DNA of 64,000 nt from Brachypterus glaber (taxonomy: Eukaryota > Arthropoda > Insecta > Coleoptera > Kateretidae), in NCBI GenBank assembly GCA_958510825.1, contig OY294049.1, positions 39,150,774 through 39,214,773 on the forward strand, read 5' to 3'. Below the pieces are notes generated by a model. That model worked only from the letters and a program-made list of their open reading frames with translations. It was not told the DNA's origin and made no database searches. Numbering within the stretch: the stretch's first letter is position 1; each line of letters starts with the position of its first letter. A program made the position numbers and the translations under genes. This document shows positions 18,968 through 54,788 of the stretch, piece after piece.

Positions 18968-19594
18968 ATATACAGGGTGTGACAACGAAGCCGACTCGGT
19001 CGATATATAGTAAAGTATCCATTTTAGAGAAAAACTTTAAAGGGAAAAGTTGTATGGTTTTAAAAAAGGCACATTCTAAAAATATTTTGAAATATACAGG
19101 ATGGTCCTCCTAGGGTGGGTAACATCTGACTTAATTTTTTTAATAGAATGGTATATTTTTTATTATGTCATCTTACTTGTCATAAAAATACCTTTATTTT
19201 TATATTATATTATATGGGTCTATTTTTTATAGTTTTTGAGATATATATATATATATATATTTTTTTTTTGAGAAAACATGCTTTTTTAGTGATGAGATAA
19301 AACCTGCTATAATTTCTTTACTTTTTGTCAAAAATTAATAAAATTTTGCAAGCTTATCTTAAAAGGGTGTATCTAATTACTTTATGTACAAAAAAAATGT
19401 TTTTAATGTTATTAATTTTCCAACTTTTGCATTTTCAAACATAAAAAACTCAATTTTTTTATATATTTTTTGCTCATTACATGTAGAATGTAACTTTTTT
19501 AAAAGCATAAAACATTTCCCTTTAAAGTTTTTCTCTAAAGTGGATACTTTACTATATATCAACCGAGTCGGCTTCGTTGAGACACCCTGTATAT
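18968..19594. mobile_element. TIR element, 80-bp arms, ACAGGGTGT ends
   Basis: TATACAGGGTGTGACAACGA..GCCGACTCGG at the left; CCGAGTCGGCTTCGTTGAGA..CACCCTGTATA at the right. The arms extend through ACTTTAAAGGGA / TCCCTTTAAAGT. The interior holds only spurious AT-rich ORFs. Confidence 0.88.
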
Positions 19595-22047
19595 TTTAAC
19601 TTGACTAGGTATACTATGTTATTAAAATTCTATCTACAATTTTTTACACTTTTGGAAAGATGCTGAATACATGGGAATAGTTACTATAAGTTTATACATA
19701 CACATATGTATAAAAAACACTATAAAATGAAACTACTGTTTTCGAAACTATTTTATCGTTTGAATAATAAGAAATTATTGATTTATTATTAAAAATTATT
19801 TGTTTAAAACGATAAAATAATTTCAATATTTACATTTCTACAAAATGACTTTCGATCAATCACAATATGCGTAAATGCGGATACAATCGACGATTACTTT
19901 ATTAAAGATAAAAACCAACTAAAAATAATAATGACCGGGAAAATAGAGTTAAAAGCACCCCTGGCGATGGAACGCTGGTGTTTAAATGAATGTGTGTAAC
20001 GTTCGTTGGTTCGCGCGAATAGTAAACAAACACACGCGCATTGTTTTCCACTCCCGACAGACGAATTAACTCGATTTTCCCGGCTTTTAATAATAATATA
20101 AAAATAACTAATCAAAAATGATTAATATTAATTAAAACTTTGAGCAACAGTAAAAAAATATAACAACTAAAATGAAACGATGTACAATGACATGCCTACA
20201 TCAATGTTCATCATTTAAATTTACTGTTTTAGAATTTTTATTATTAAAATATAACTAAATAATACAATATAATTTCTCCATTTTGAACAAAATTTCGAGA
20301 TTAAATAAAATATTAAACAACATGTATGGCGAAATACGTATTGCTGGTTGCTGATTTGTTATACACAATAAAAAAAAATAAAACAAATTCAACAAATCGA
20401 AATATGCCTAACCATACAGTTCCATACGCGACAGTAAACGAATAAACAATACATTCAGAGATAAACCTCTGATACATTGAGGGAGACTACATAGACAAAT
20501 CACAAAGTTTTAATTTTTAACAAACGTCAAAATAATATTTAAGAAACGTCAGTTTAGGTTAAATTTATTTAATCTGTGATTGATAGAGTTTTTAAACACT
20601 GAAATGGGAGTCCTTAAAAATTTAAAGTTAAAATAAACTGGGGGAAATTCACCATAAAAAGTTGCCTCAGCTAAGGGAAAATAAAAACACGCGCACGCTG
20701 TTGCAACATGTTAAGAAAATCGTACTTCAAATCAAATCAAATCATCAAATCTTCCGACATTTACTGCACAATCCGGCAACTGTGTAATAATTGAGATCAA
20801 GGTGGTGTCGCATATGGAATTGTATGTGGTCAAACCAAACTCAGCACATTAATTTGATTTTTTGAAAGTTTGTACTCGATAAATGCGTTTTTATCAAAAA
20901 CATAAAATGATAGCTTTATATTCTAAACTTGGACAAGGAGTATTATAAATCTCAGTCTTATGTACAGTACTAGTGACGTAAAAAAAATTAATAAAGCCTC
21001 TTAAAAATTCTGAAAACTGGAAATAAATAGACCCACTTTGAACAATAACTTCATCATACAAACTGTATAATAAAATGGGAAATATATATATTTTTTAAAA
21101 GATCCTTTTGAGAGGTCGATTTTCACAAAATAAATAAATATATTTCACTATTTTTATACACCCTGTATACAGGGTGATTCATTAAAATTTTGTAACTTAT
21201 TTCTGAAACACCCTATATTATAATTAATAATACAATATAACTTTTGAACACATTATTGCAAACGTTTAGGGTAAATTTGTATTCTATTACGTGTATTTTT
21301 AAGTTACAAAGTAGGTACACTTGGTATAAAATATGGAAACATTTGACAACAGATCAAGATGGAACAATGTTATACTATAACATGCTATACTATAACATTG
21401 TTATAGTTTAAATAATATACAGCAGGCAATTTCATCCTTGGACATAACACTAGTGTTACAATGCACTGTCAATCAGGGCCATCGGTTTTTAATGATAGGT
21501 AGATTTATGCATTAATTGTAATTTCAATATCTTTTGTATAAAACCTTGTTTTTCTTTTTTGGGATGAATGAAGACATTATTTATTTAAATAACGTCAGAA
21601 CGACTTAACCTAACGTTAGATGAATGTGGTTTGAATGTTAGATGCCTAACGTTAGATATTTATAAATTGAAAACCCGTTAGAATACTTTCCCATGTAAAA
21701 TCGAATTCACCTAACGTTAGGTTCTTGTTTTTTTTTTGTGAAAAGGCTAACGTTAGAAATATGTTCAGAAAACGCGTTGTTAGTAACATACTTCTAATTT
21801 TAAATTAGTTTTTCCTTTTCCCAGTTGCAAAAAAGATAATTTCCCAGAAAAAAATATATGTCGGTCTGTCCGTGAAATTTCTGACCACGATAATGAACAC
21901 TTTGAACTAAAGACTTAAAATTTGGTTGGAATAGGTTCCTTATCCAAAATTACTGGCTGGAATGGCAAAAATCTGGCTGTAGTAAGTGAGTCAAGGGGGG
22001 TAAAAACTATTTTTTCAAAAAAAAAAAAAAAATTACATTTATAATAA
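19595..22047. other. intergenic; CTAACGTTAG cluster and small repeats
   Basis: No gene. Four TAACGTTAG palindromes between 21610 and 21760. A back-to-back ACACCCTGTATACAGGGTGA lies at about 21160-21180, and a short ATGTTATACTATAACAT hairpin at about 21365. Part may be Sema1a 3'UTR, which cannot be told from the sequence. Confidence 0.45.
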
Positions 22048-22320
22048 ATTTTAAAATGGTGGTAGGTCTTTGTCCTTCAGAAAAACACGTTTGGACAAAA
22101 GTATGTATTGTTTCCCTGATGAGTATAGTTCCATCATATATCTGTGTATTGTTTTAATTATTTATTATGTATTTGAGTATATTTGTAAATATATGTTTAG
22201 CTTTACGATGGAAAACCACCTTTAACAAGCCCTGAGGAAGAAAATAAATTTTTCGAAACGTCGGCAAGTTATAAAACGTGTTTTTCTGAAGGACAAAGAC
22301 CTATACCCACCATTTTAAAA
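22048..22320. mobile_element. TIR element carrying a hammerhead-like motif
   Basis: TTTTAAAATGGTGGTAGGTC and TTTGTCCTTCAGAAAAACACGT at the left are inverted at the right (ACGTGTTTTTCTGAAGGACAAA, CCACCATTTTAAAA). The hammerhead motif abuts the inner edge of the right arm. Confidence 0.85.
22223..22271 (+). ncRNA. hammerhead ribozyme candidate (slightly degenerate)
   Basis: Core CTGAGGA (22232-22238) and GAAA (22255-22258) flank a 5-bp stem II (GAAAA/TTTTC) with one extra A at 22239. Stem III is the 2-bp ACGT type. The cleavage triplet is GTC, cutting after C22262. Stem I is GCC/GGC, an AA/AA internal loop, then TAAC/GTTA. All strictly conserved core positions are present. The extra A before stem II may impair activity. 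Short stem III type I hammerheads are known from Penelope-like elements and retrozymes. Confidence 0.6.
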
Positions 22321-22773
22321 GTTATTAACATATCTAAGGTCAACAATAAACTTCTTATAACATTTATAATTTTTTATGTATTTATTGACAGCAATATCTT
22401 TGTTCGTTTTGTTCTGTCAGAGGATGAAATTGGCCTATTCTAATCACAATGTTGCTAAAAAATAACGATTCTATGTAGCACGGACAACGTCCGTCGGACA
22501 TTCTTACCTAACACATCCATAAGAAGCACTTATTAATCATAAAAATACTTAAAAATGAGTCTATATTATATACTTTTTTTTTGTTCTAAAATACACTGCC
22601 CTAAACTACACTTCTATGTATTACTAATTTTGAATCTTAAGTATTTATTCAACTAAATATACTACCTAATAGTATTGGAAAGTCACTTTTTCATATTTTA
22701 TATTAAAAGTCTGTATATTAGGTATGTAATATACTTTTTGGTAGGTGACAAGAAAAACGCTTTTTTTTATTCG
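22321..22773. other. intergenic, nothing recognised
   Basis: AT-rich without TIR ends, tRNA boxes or believable ORFs. Confidence 0.4.
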
Positions 22774-23513
22774 GCAGACTAACATCTCTACTGTTAATTT
22801 CCCTACTCCCTAATATCCCTGATCCATAACATCCCTACTACACAACAACCCTACTCTGTAACATCTTTACTCCATAACATCTCTACTCCACACTATATGC
22901 ACTTTATTAAATGAGCGGTTCGCGGAACAAAGAACCTTTATCCAATAGGACAATTACCAGCTTTATTTTAAATAGATAAACTCAATAATAACCCCCGCAT
23001 GACTTTTACTTTATTGAGTGGATAATTATTTATTTTACACACTTAACTGTCACTTGTAAAATTATTTTCTTGTAAATGTCATTAAAGTTTTTAATAGAAA
23101 TATAAATTCCTAAGCTATTTATTGGATAAAACCTTGTATGGCACTCATGGGTAAACCGATATTGCCCTCTTGGGTCTTGGCTGACGCCTCGCAGGTTAAT
23201 TTTCTCATGGGCAATATCTTACTTTACCCACTAGTGCCATAAATAACTATTTTCTTCTAGATTTTTTTTTCATAGAAAACGTTCGTCTTTTAATTTAAAT
23301 CTAGAACAATCACAAATGTATTATTCTAAAAGTCACATTGTCCGCGTACTCTTAACATGCAATAATAAGTAATTAGAGTTTTTGGGGAGTAGAGATGTTA
23401 TGGAGTAGAGATGTTACGGAGTAGGGTTGTTGTGGGGTAGGGATATTATGGAGTAGAGATGTTAGGGAGTAGGGAAATTGAGAGTAGGGATGTTAGTCTC
23501 CCTTTTATTCTGC
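22774..23513. mobile_element. foldback-like element with 15-bp tandem units in both arms
   Basis: The arms (about 22774-22900 and 23378-23513) are inverted copies built of degenerate tandem GGAGTAGAGATGTTA units. Outer ends are GCAGACTAACATC and GATGTTAGTCTC..TGC. The loop contains family A copy 2. Long arms of short tandem repeats are characteristic of Foldback/Galileo-like transposons. Confidence 0.75.
22937..23251. repeat. dispersed repeat family A, copy 2
   Basis: Lies in the loop of the foldback-like element. One hairpin arm has lost the AAAATTAACCTGC segment seen in copies 1 and 4. Confidence 0.85.
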
Positions 23514-23727
23514 TATATGAATATTTTTTAACAAATTAATTCCCAGGCACATTTTTTATGAAAAAATATATATTTTTAAGTAGTTTCTGGTTAATTTGTT
23601 GTCATTTTTTCTACTAAATAGCATATTTGAGTCTTATTCATTTTCTTAACAGAATATTTCTTTTTTTTTTGAAAGACTATGATTATTAAAAATTACTTTC
23701 TTATCCTAAGAATGAATTAATCTAACC

Positions 23728-23865
23728 CAGGGACGGACCTAGGACAATTTATCGGGGTGTTTTGACAAGTCTTTTAGTAAAAAATATAAAATATTCGTTT
23801 TTTCTTGCTTTTATATTCAATTTTACGCTGGAGGCGACCAGCGACCCCCCCCGGACCCGTCCTTG
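23728..23865. mobile_element. short TIR element, CAGGGACGGACCTAGG ends
   Basis: CAGGGACGGACC at the left against GGACCCGTCCTTG at the right; about 138 bp, hAT-MITE-like ends. Confidence 0.5.
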
Positions 23866-24291
23866 ATCTAATGATCATGCACTATCAGTTTATACACTAA
23901 ACAACAAAATTTAATAATTATACATGCCATATTATCTTCCTAAAAAGCAATCTAGTCTAAGATTATATCCTTTTTAAAAGAAAGAAAAAAAGCAAACCTA
24001 AGGTTGAATTTTTGTGTTATGGAGTAAAATATTTGCTGTCTAGTGTATAATTGTTAATTTTGTGGGATGTAGAACTTTTACATAGAAATTATTATTTATT
24101 TGTATTAAAAGTAATCCTAAATTTATAAATTAAGATGTACTTTTTATGCTATATTTTTTTCTTTGACACAAAATGTTGAATATTTTGTCTTTAATTATAT
24201 CCGATGGCACTTGGAACCAACCAGTAAATTAATTTATTTCATTGGTTGTAATCTCTGCACGTAAAAACAAGTTTTTTTACATTGGTAAAAC

Positions 24292-24535
24292 TATACAGGG
24301 TGGGCCGTTTAAGACCTATCAGCTGGTTTTTGGCGTTATCATAAGAGCTATCCATATGAATGTTTTTTTTTTCATGTATACTAGACCAATGAAGCTATGA
24401 TTTAATAAAAACTAAATATAATGACTTATGTTTTTGTGAATGAATAGCTTAATTCATCTAGTATGGGTGAAAAAAAATTATATGGATACCTCTTACGATA
24501 AAGTCAAAAAAGTTTTAGACGGCCCACTCTGTATA
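24292..24535. mobile_element. MITE, TATACAGGGTGGGCCGT ends
   Basis: TATACAGGGTGGGCCGTTTA / AGACGGCCCACTCTGTATA, plus inner inverted segments around ATCCATATGAATG. Confidence 0.85.
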
Positions 24536-24679
24536 TGATTGTTTAATAATTCCTATGTAAACATTATGTAACCAAAACGTGAATGATTCTTATAAAATTC
24601 GTAAAAAAGTGTTTTTCTTGTGTAAAAATCAATATCGACTTGGAGTATCGTAATTTTCTTTCAGTATTTCGTAGGGTGG

Positions 24680-24850
24680 CTAAGCCCTGTAAATGTAGGA
24701 GGCAGTGTTCGGAGGAGTGGGGGAAGGGGAGGAGGAGGGCGGCGAAGGGGAGCTAGAGGACCCACTGCTGGTGGGCAGCGCGCTGTGTCCCGATCTCTGT
24801 TGACGTGACCTTCCTAGACTTCTAGCCACTCCGCCCTCCTCACAGTTTTC
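24680..24850 (-). CDS. in-frame open extension after the Sema1a stop (readthrough or alternative C-terminus candidate)
   Basis: Directly after the Sema1a TGA (24853-24851) the same frame stays open for 56 codons to TAG (24682-24680). It starts ENCEEGGVARSLGRSRQQRS, continues with a Ser/Pro-rich stretch and ends NTASYIYRA. It is strikingly GC-rich compared with the AT-rich flanks, where stops are frequent, and looks like coding sequence. It could be translated by readthrough of TGA. Alternatively, an AG at 24840-24839 could be an acceptor, since exon 10 ends in phase 0 and GAG GGC would continue in frame. Chance is the remaining option. Confidence 0.5.
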   Translation of the reverse strand, partial: ENCEEGGVARSLGRSRQQRSGHSALPTSSGSSSSPSPPSSSPSPTPPNTASYIYRA

Positions 24851-48240
<23,390 letters not shown>

Positions 48241-49863
48241 CTGCAAAATAAACGTTAAATAAGTACGTTATCCTGTATACTTAATTTAATTTAATGATAC
48301 TTAAACATTTTCTACTTTAATTTCATTACGTGATCTAGTAAACATGACGTTTTAGCTTTTCTTTTTTTGAACATTTTACATAAAACAGTAAAAAATTGAA
48401 ACAATATATTGCAATATGATGTAAATAAATTTGAAGCTGTATGAGCTAGGATATTTAAATTACAAAAATCGGTTATACACGATTACAACGCTGAATTATA
48501 GATGTCCTTTCAGTTGTCCTTTATTTTATTCTAGACATAATAAAATTATATTATTTAGTAGTAGTTTGTATTATATAACTTTAATTTTATTACATAATTA
48601 ACAATGTCTAGCCAATCTAGATGAAAAAGGTAAATTTTGACGTATAAATGTTTTATAACCCTAATGGATACAATAATTATGAAGTACATTTGGTCCTGTG
48701 TTGGCGGTAAATATTTTATTAACTTAATATAACGTTTCAAAACTTTGTATTTACACTTGATATCATATTTATATAGTAAATAGTAAATAGCGTAACTATT
48801 AAATAATCATGGAAGTTATGTTAACTTTTTACGGCACAAAATACGTAGGTATACAGAGAGAGTTTAAAGTACCGAACACCTCGTCTACACCAAAAATGGT
48901 ATTTTTTTTATAACTTACTTTTATTATCTGTACCTATACTTATTTTTAAAAAAGTAATCCTTTTTGTCTCATCCTGTATATCAACAGCAAATTGAAACAA
49001 ATATTGAAGTGAAAAAGTGATAGGATTATATTTTTAAAAATCACCTGTCTTGTATTTTTAACAATTTATTCCACGACAATGTCTCTAACAGTATCTCCCT
49101 CGGAATATCTCAAATGGCATTCCCCTGTTTAACTTTTTTCATACCCTTTCTTGTGCATTGTGAGAAGCTGATTTACTGTCTCTTTTATTGCAGCCAATGT
49201 CTTTTCGAGTCACTCTGTCTAGTGGAAGTTTTAGCGCTTTCGTGACCGTATAGCCAAGTCAAAAATGAAACATATATTATTATTATATTACGCAACGAGT
49301 ACGCGAATCTAGTTGTTAGTGCACGAGGCGCAGCCGAGTAAAAAGCAGGCGAGTAAAAAGCACTGAAATGGTTTGCGTTGAGGTGCGTCTACATAAAAAA
49401 AAAACGCAAAAATTATCTTAAAATTAATTTGAGGTTATGTGTTTGACTTTTACTAATTTTCTGACAGCAGGTATGTAAAATCAGCTGATCGTCATCCGTT
49501 GTCATAGATGATTCCCGAAGATCTCAAACTTTTATTTATTTTTAAATAAAAAAACACCCTCAAAAACCCCTAAAACCCCAAACATTGCTCAAGTTTAATT
49601 TATCTCGACTCGATTTTCGTCGACTGAGCTATAACGCCGCTAGATAGAGTGACTTTAAGCCAATGTTTTTTGCATCTTTACATTTCTCTCTTCTTATCTA
49701 TTCTTCGCTACTAATTGCTTTCTGGGCATGTCGGGTATAAATAATCGAGACTGTGCTCCCCCCCATTAGCGTTATTATGCTCCTCGCAGCCTCAAGACTA
49801 GAGGAGCATTATACGATGGTTTTCAAATTTCAAAATTGTCAAACATTACCATAGATCATTTTT
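48241..49863. other. no gene recognised; probable Sema1a intron
   Basis: AT-rich. The missing upstream sema exons were looked for by motif and not seen here. Confidence 0.4.
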
Positions 49864-51029
49864 CACGGTTCGCCGTTACTCACTTTTAGTTAGACTTTGG
49901 AAAAAACTCAGGTTTATTGTAAAATTTGTTTACTTATAAAGTCAATTTAAAACCAAAATTCAAATTATCTATCGGGCGAAACAGTTTTCAGTCGTAAAAA
50001 AGGGTCACGTGACCTCCGTAACTTTAAATATGTTAATTAGAACAAATATTACATTGTCAACTGAAAACAAAATACGGTTTAATCTAAAAAAAAAAAAAAA
50101 AAATACAGAGCGGTCCAAAAGTCACCCCCCCCCTCTTAACTTTTGAACGAGTTTAGATATCGACTTCAAATTTAGAACTCTTAAATAAGACAACTTAAAC
50201 TATCTTTAAGCATATATTTGATACTTTTAGCTCTTAAAATGTGGGGAGTGGGGCATGGGGCGATATTTTTTTAAATGGAAAGGTAGGTCGTGTGATACAT
50301 CATTTTAAAGCTTATAAAATTCTCCATTTAACTGTACATTTTTTATTTTCTTTAAACATTTTTTTTTGGGTTTAAAATAGGGTTGAAAATGGGTATTTTT
50401 GTCAAAATTCCTCTAAAAAATCCAAACAATTTTTTAAAAATGCCTAATTTCATAATGAAAAAAAGTAAATTATACTTTTCAACTAATTTTAGTTGACATA
50501 AATAAAAATTAACAAAAAAAACCTAAAAATTTATTTTTTTAGCACAAAAAACTGAAAAATCAAAACCTTAAAAAACATGTTTAAAAAAATTTAAAATGTA
50601 TGGTTATATAGAGAATTTTAAAGGCTTTAAAATGATGTATCACACGACCCCCCTTTCCATTTAAAAAAATTTACCCCCATGCCCCCCTGCCCACATTTTA
50701 TATATATATTTTAAAATATTTTAATAATTTACGAAATTTATTTTTGTTCATTAATTTAATTTAATTTTTTTAAATAATTTTACATTAAACCGTCTTTTGT
50801 TTTTAGTAGAGAATGACATTTTTATTCAAAAGTTATGGATGTCACGTGACTCTTTTTTGCGATAAAAAAACGTTTCGCCCGATATATTATTTGATTTTTG
50901 GTTTTAAATCGATATTTACATTATAAGTAAAGAAATATTTGTTTACTTATAATATAATATAATTTAAATTATAAAATTAAACCAAGTGTTTTCAAAAGTC
51001 GAACTAAAAGTGAATAACGGCAAACCGTG
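49864..51029. mobile_element. large palindromic element with a GCGGTCCAAAAGTCACC element at its centre
   Basis: Left CACGGTTCGCCGTTACTCAC.., right ..GTGAATAACGGCAAACCGTG, arms about 230 bp, including TTCGCCCGATA / TATCGGGCGAA and GGGTCACGTGAC / GTCACGTGACTC. The centre (about 50106-50704) is an element with its own inverted ends, related to 16715-16873. Confidence 0.85.
50106..50704. mobile_element. GCGGTCCAAAAGTCACC element, longer variant
   Basis: Left half matches 16715-16873 (GGTCCAAAAGTCACCCC, TCTTAACTTTTGAACGAG). Inside, GGAAAGGTAGGTCGTGTGAT / ATCACACGACCCCCCTTTCC is inverted around an AT-rich centre. Confidence 0.75.
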
Positions 51030-51487
51030 TTTTTTACATACACTGAAAAACAATACGAAATAACTATTTTACTGGTTTACTAGTGTAACTAGTAAAATTT
51101 TTGTGAACTTTAAAATATGGCCGTCATGGAACTCTTATACTGTATTTAAATGGATTCTGTTTTTTTCTTGTCTTAGGGGATCTTTTTTAGGATTACGCTT
51201 TTTTCTATGCATGTATTTGTGCTATATACTATACAAGCCTATGTAAAAGATCTTATACATGCACCCACCCATAAATAACGAAAGAAAAAAAGCACGTTTC
51301 TAAGAAAAAAGTCGAGACAAAGGCATTACTGTCTGCCCTTTGTAGATCAGACATGTACAATATAATATATGAAGGGCTTGGGGGTAACAAGAGACATAAC
51401 GACTGGTCGTGTAAGAAGCTTGTAAGTCGTTTGTGCAGAATAACCATTTTTTTATATTTTCCTTAAATAAACGGAACAAAATCACTT

Positions 51488-51795
51488 TAAACTCGGCGCA
51501 TTAACTATCTGAGTAACAAATTGGATCAAGGAAGCTATGAGTAGTGGTTTAAAAATCACTTTTAGTGATATTTTTATTACGCATTGTGCTTCTGATAATT
51601 TTTGACATTTAGATTAAAATAACTGTCATGTTACGTCTTACAAATAATCATAGAAAGTTTTTAAAAAGTAGAAATTTAAAAGTTATAACAAAGGTAAATT
51701 TTTTTTATTTATAATATGCTATTAAAATGTTGCCCTACCTGAGCTTAAATTTTGTTTTTGTAACAGAGTGGTCACCCTGTATATATTGAGTATTT
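51488..51795. repeat. direct repeat, copy 1 (second copy at 58772-59040)
   Basis: ACTCGGCGCATTAACTATCT, AACAAATTGGATCAAGGAAG and the following approximately 170 bp recur with small changes about 7.3 kb downstream. Related downstream blocks at 52990-53105 and 59130-59235 keep the same order, so a longer element or duplication is likely. Confidence 0.75.
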
Positions 51796-53216
51796 ATATT
51801 TTTATTTTAATGGTTATTGAACGTGACATAGCATTGTTCTTGCTGTTTGTTTTTACAGATGCTAATATTATTAGTATTTGGGAAGCTTGCATTTTGTGTA
51901 ATTGAGGCGTTTACATAAAAAGGGTGTACATTTTTATTAGACTAATTAATTGGTTTATTCGGTTTTCTTAATTAATAAATATGGGAATATCTTTAATGAT
52001 GTTGTTTTAGATACTGGCAATAGTTAGGGATTGTTTGTAAAAATGGTTTTTTCTACTTCGAAGCAATGTAATGAAAATCAATATCAATCAATAAGTAGAA
52101 GTAGTTTTTTTAATCATTTCTCTTAATTAAATTTAAATTCATTTTCAGTGATTTAAAGTAACTTTTCAATTAATAATATTTTTTTAATAATATAACTTTT
52201 TGGCAGAAAACGCTTCAGATATTTTTCGTTAATAGTTTTATGACTGGTATATCGGCATCTTTGGGAAGGGAAGTTTTGCCTGTGTTTAGTTATGGTCAAA
52301 AATGGGATTCGGAAGTATGTAGTCGTCTAGTAAAGTTGCGCCTTAGGGAAATTAGAATTAACGTAATATGTGAAAATTTAAAGTAAAATTTAGAGTCGCG
52401 CGTATAGAAATATCTGAAGGGTAAAGATGCTATTTAATCATAATTTTTTCATTTCAAATTAAACTATTTTGTTGTTTTATTTGTTTTAAACTTTTCATTT
52501 TTCTTTTATTAAATTCTTTTAATTGTTGTTTAATCCCTTTGTTTTATTGGCAAGATATATTTTAATTAATTTAAAATATATTTGAAGTTTTTTTACCTTT
52601 CACATTTCTATATAAAGTTAGTGATATATGAAGACATCGAAGAAACATCTAAGAAAGTCAGATAAGTATTAAATAGTAATTAGATTCTTATATTAACATT
52701 TGTTATCATATGATATATGATATTGTGATAATATTATGTAATATTATTACTGGTGGCACGCTACCCAAATAGCAACTATACAGCTATTTGTATTCGATAC
52801 GCCTCCAAATAATAGTGTGTGGTTCTAAATTAATGTCTTAGATAATTAATATTTTTGGCTTTAATTGGGACTAGCACCCTATTACATTTTTAAATAAGAT
52901 TATGAACAATATTTTGTTAACTTGCCCCAAAAAAAACGTTGATATCGTTTACTGTGAAACCCTTATTGAGCAGTTTATTATATTGATTATTTTTTAACCA
53001 TACATTTGTAGATTGATACTTTAGTTTCTTTTTTAAAGATTTTTCTTGTAATTTCTTCTTGCTTTTTAATAATTATTTGGATTTTTTTTAACGTCAAAAT
53101 AATGTTAACAACAACTCAAAGTATACCATACTATAAGTGTTATATGCTTAACCAAATGTTACAGTAATTTTTACTATAACATGCTAGTATTAATAAACAC
53201 ATGATGCGTGGGGATC
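51796..53216. other. no gene recognised
   Basis: AT-rich; nothing with domain or RNA-gene character. Confidence 0.35.
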
Positions 53217-53226
53217 CAAATGTACC

Positions 53227-53790
53227 AGCACGCTCTCTATGTTAGTATGACAACATTTTGTATACAATACACACATTGCTCTATTTAATATCACAAGTAA
53301 AGTATTAAATACCAATATAAATAACAAATATGTACATACAAATAAAATTTTGTATTAAAATTACAATGACATTTTCTGAGTGTATACTAAAATTGTGGTT
53401 TCATTTTTAATAGTGTACCCGTTTAAGGGTTAAAAAAACCTTATGTACCTTGTTCCCCCAAGCCCTTCATATTTAAATACGAAACAAAGATAAAGTCAAG
53501 CAATAAATTGCCCAGTTTTGTAGAAAGAAAACATACATGTCTATAGACAAAAGAGGTGGAAAGTTATTCTCATAAAGTTAAATGAAACTGAATGTTGGCG
53601 ACTTCGCCAAAATTGCAAATAAAAAATTCGCAAAAAAATAAAATAATTAGGTTTTTACCCATGCAAAATCAAAAATCGTCTATGTTAGTATGAAAACATT
53701 TTGTATACAATACACACATTGCAGTATTTAATATCACAAGTAAAGTATTAAATACCAATGGTAGCGATGTAAATAAAAAATATGTATTAA
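53227..53790. repeat. pair of direct repeats of about 115 bp
   Basis: TCTATGTTAGTATGACAACA..TTTTGTATACAATACACACATT..CACAAGTAAAGTATTAAATACC occurs at about 53227 and 53680, spaced about 450 bp. The arrangement suggests LTR-like or internal repeats but no coding lies between. Confidence 0.7.
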
Positions 53791-54215
53791 CAAATAAAAT
53801 TCAGTATTAAAAATACAACGAAATTGTTACTGCTCACAAATAACAAAGGATGTAGGATGTAAAAACTTGGAGAAATGAAAGAATTGCCTATATCCTTAGT
53901 AGAAAAGCTGCCTCTTAGGACTGTTAACTTGATAAGTGTGTCTAATTTACAGCAATTTCTATGGTGGTGTTTCCTTTTAGACAATTTTCTGCCATTTTTT
54001 CACGGTTCTTTTGTCCATTTACTTTTTAATCAACGAAACCAGCCTTGAAGAGTGCTTAATGACTGTCAACTATTCTTTTGTATTACGCCAATCCGGTTTA
54101 TCCTTCTCATTTGTTCTTAACCCTTAAGTGATGAAAACTACTGTTCTGTAGAATGTTTAAGGGTTTCTACCAAAAATTATTTTTTACTTTTCGTTCAAAA
54201 AAAATCGCTGATACA

Positions 54216-54788
54216 TACAGCCTCTTCCAGAACTCGCGTACAGAAATTTGAGGGTATATTAAAAACCCTATGAAAAAAATTTCAAAAAAAATCCATCTTC
54301 GTTCAATTCAAAAATAAGAACGCTTTAAGTGGACCAATACTGTTGCTGATGTTAAATTACCTTTAAACGTTGAATTTGTAGCTATGGAAGCAAATTTAAT
54401 TATTGCAGAGACATATTCTGTAGGTTGACATGGTGACTAATGTGATATAAATATTTATTAATGTCAAAAAACCACCGCCGGATGGAGTGACCCTATAAAA
54501 ATAGAATATTTGATAGCCTCTGTCGGTTTTGTCAAAATATAATAACCTAAAAAGATTCTAAAGTTGAAAGTCTCACGCAATGCACGTGTCAACAATTAAA
54601 ATGCAACCATAGGGAAAAACTAATTTGTAGGTAATTTAACATCAGCAACAGGAATGGTCAGATTAAATAGCTTCCTTTTTAATTAGTATTGAAGATGGAT
54701 TTTTTTTGATTTTTTTTTTCATATTTTCCAGAGGGTTTTTAATATACCTTCAAATTTCTGTACGCGAGTTCTGGAACAGGCTGTATAT
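54216..54788. mobile_element. TIR element with ATACAGCCTCTTCCAGAACTCGCGTAC ends
   Basis: The left end is matched by GTACGCGAGTTCTGGAACAGGCTGTAT. The arms continue through GAGGGTATATTAAAAACCCT. An isolated end of the same family is at about 32505-32570. Confidence 0.85.
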
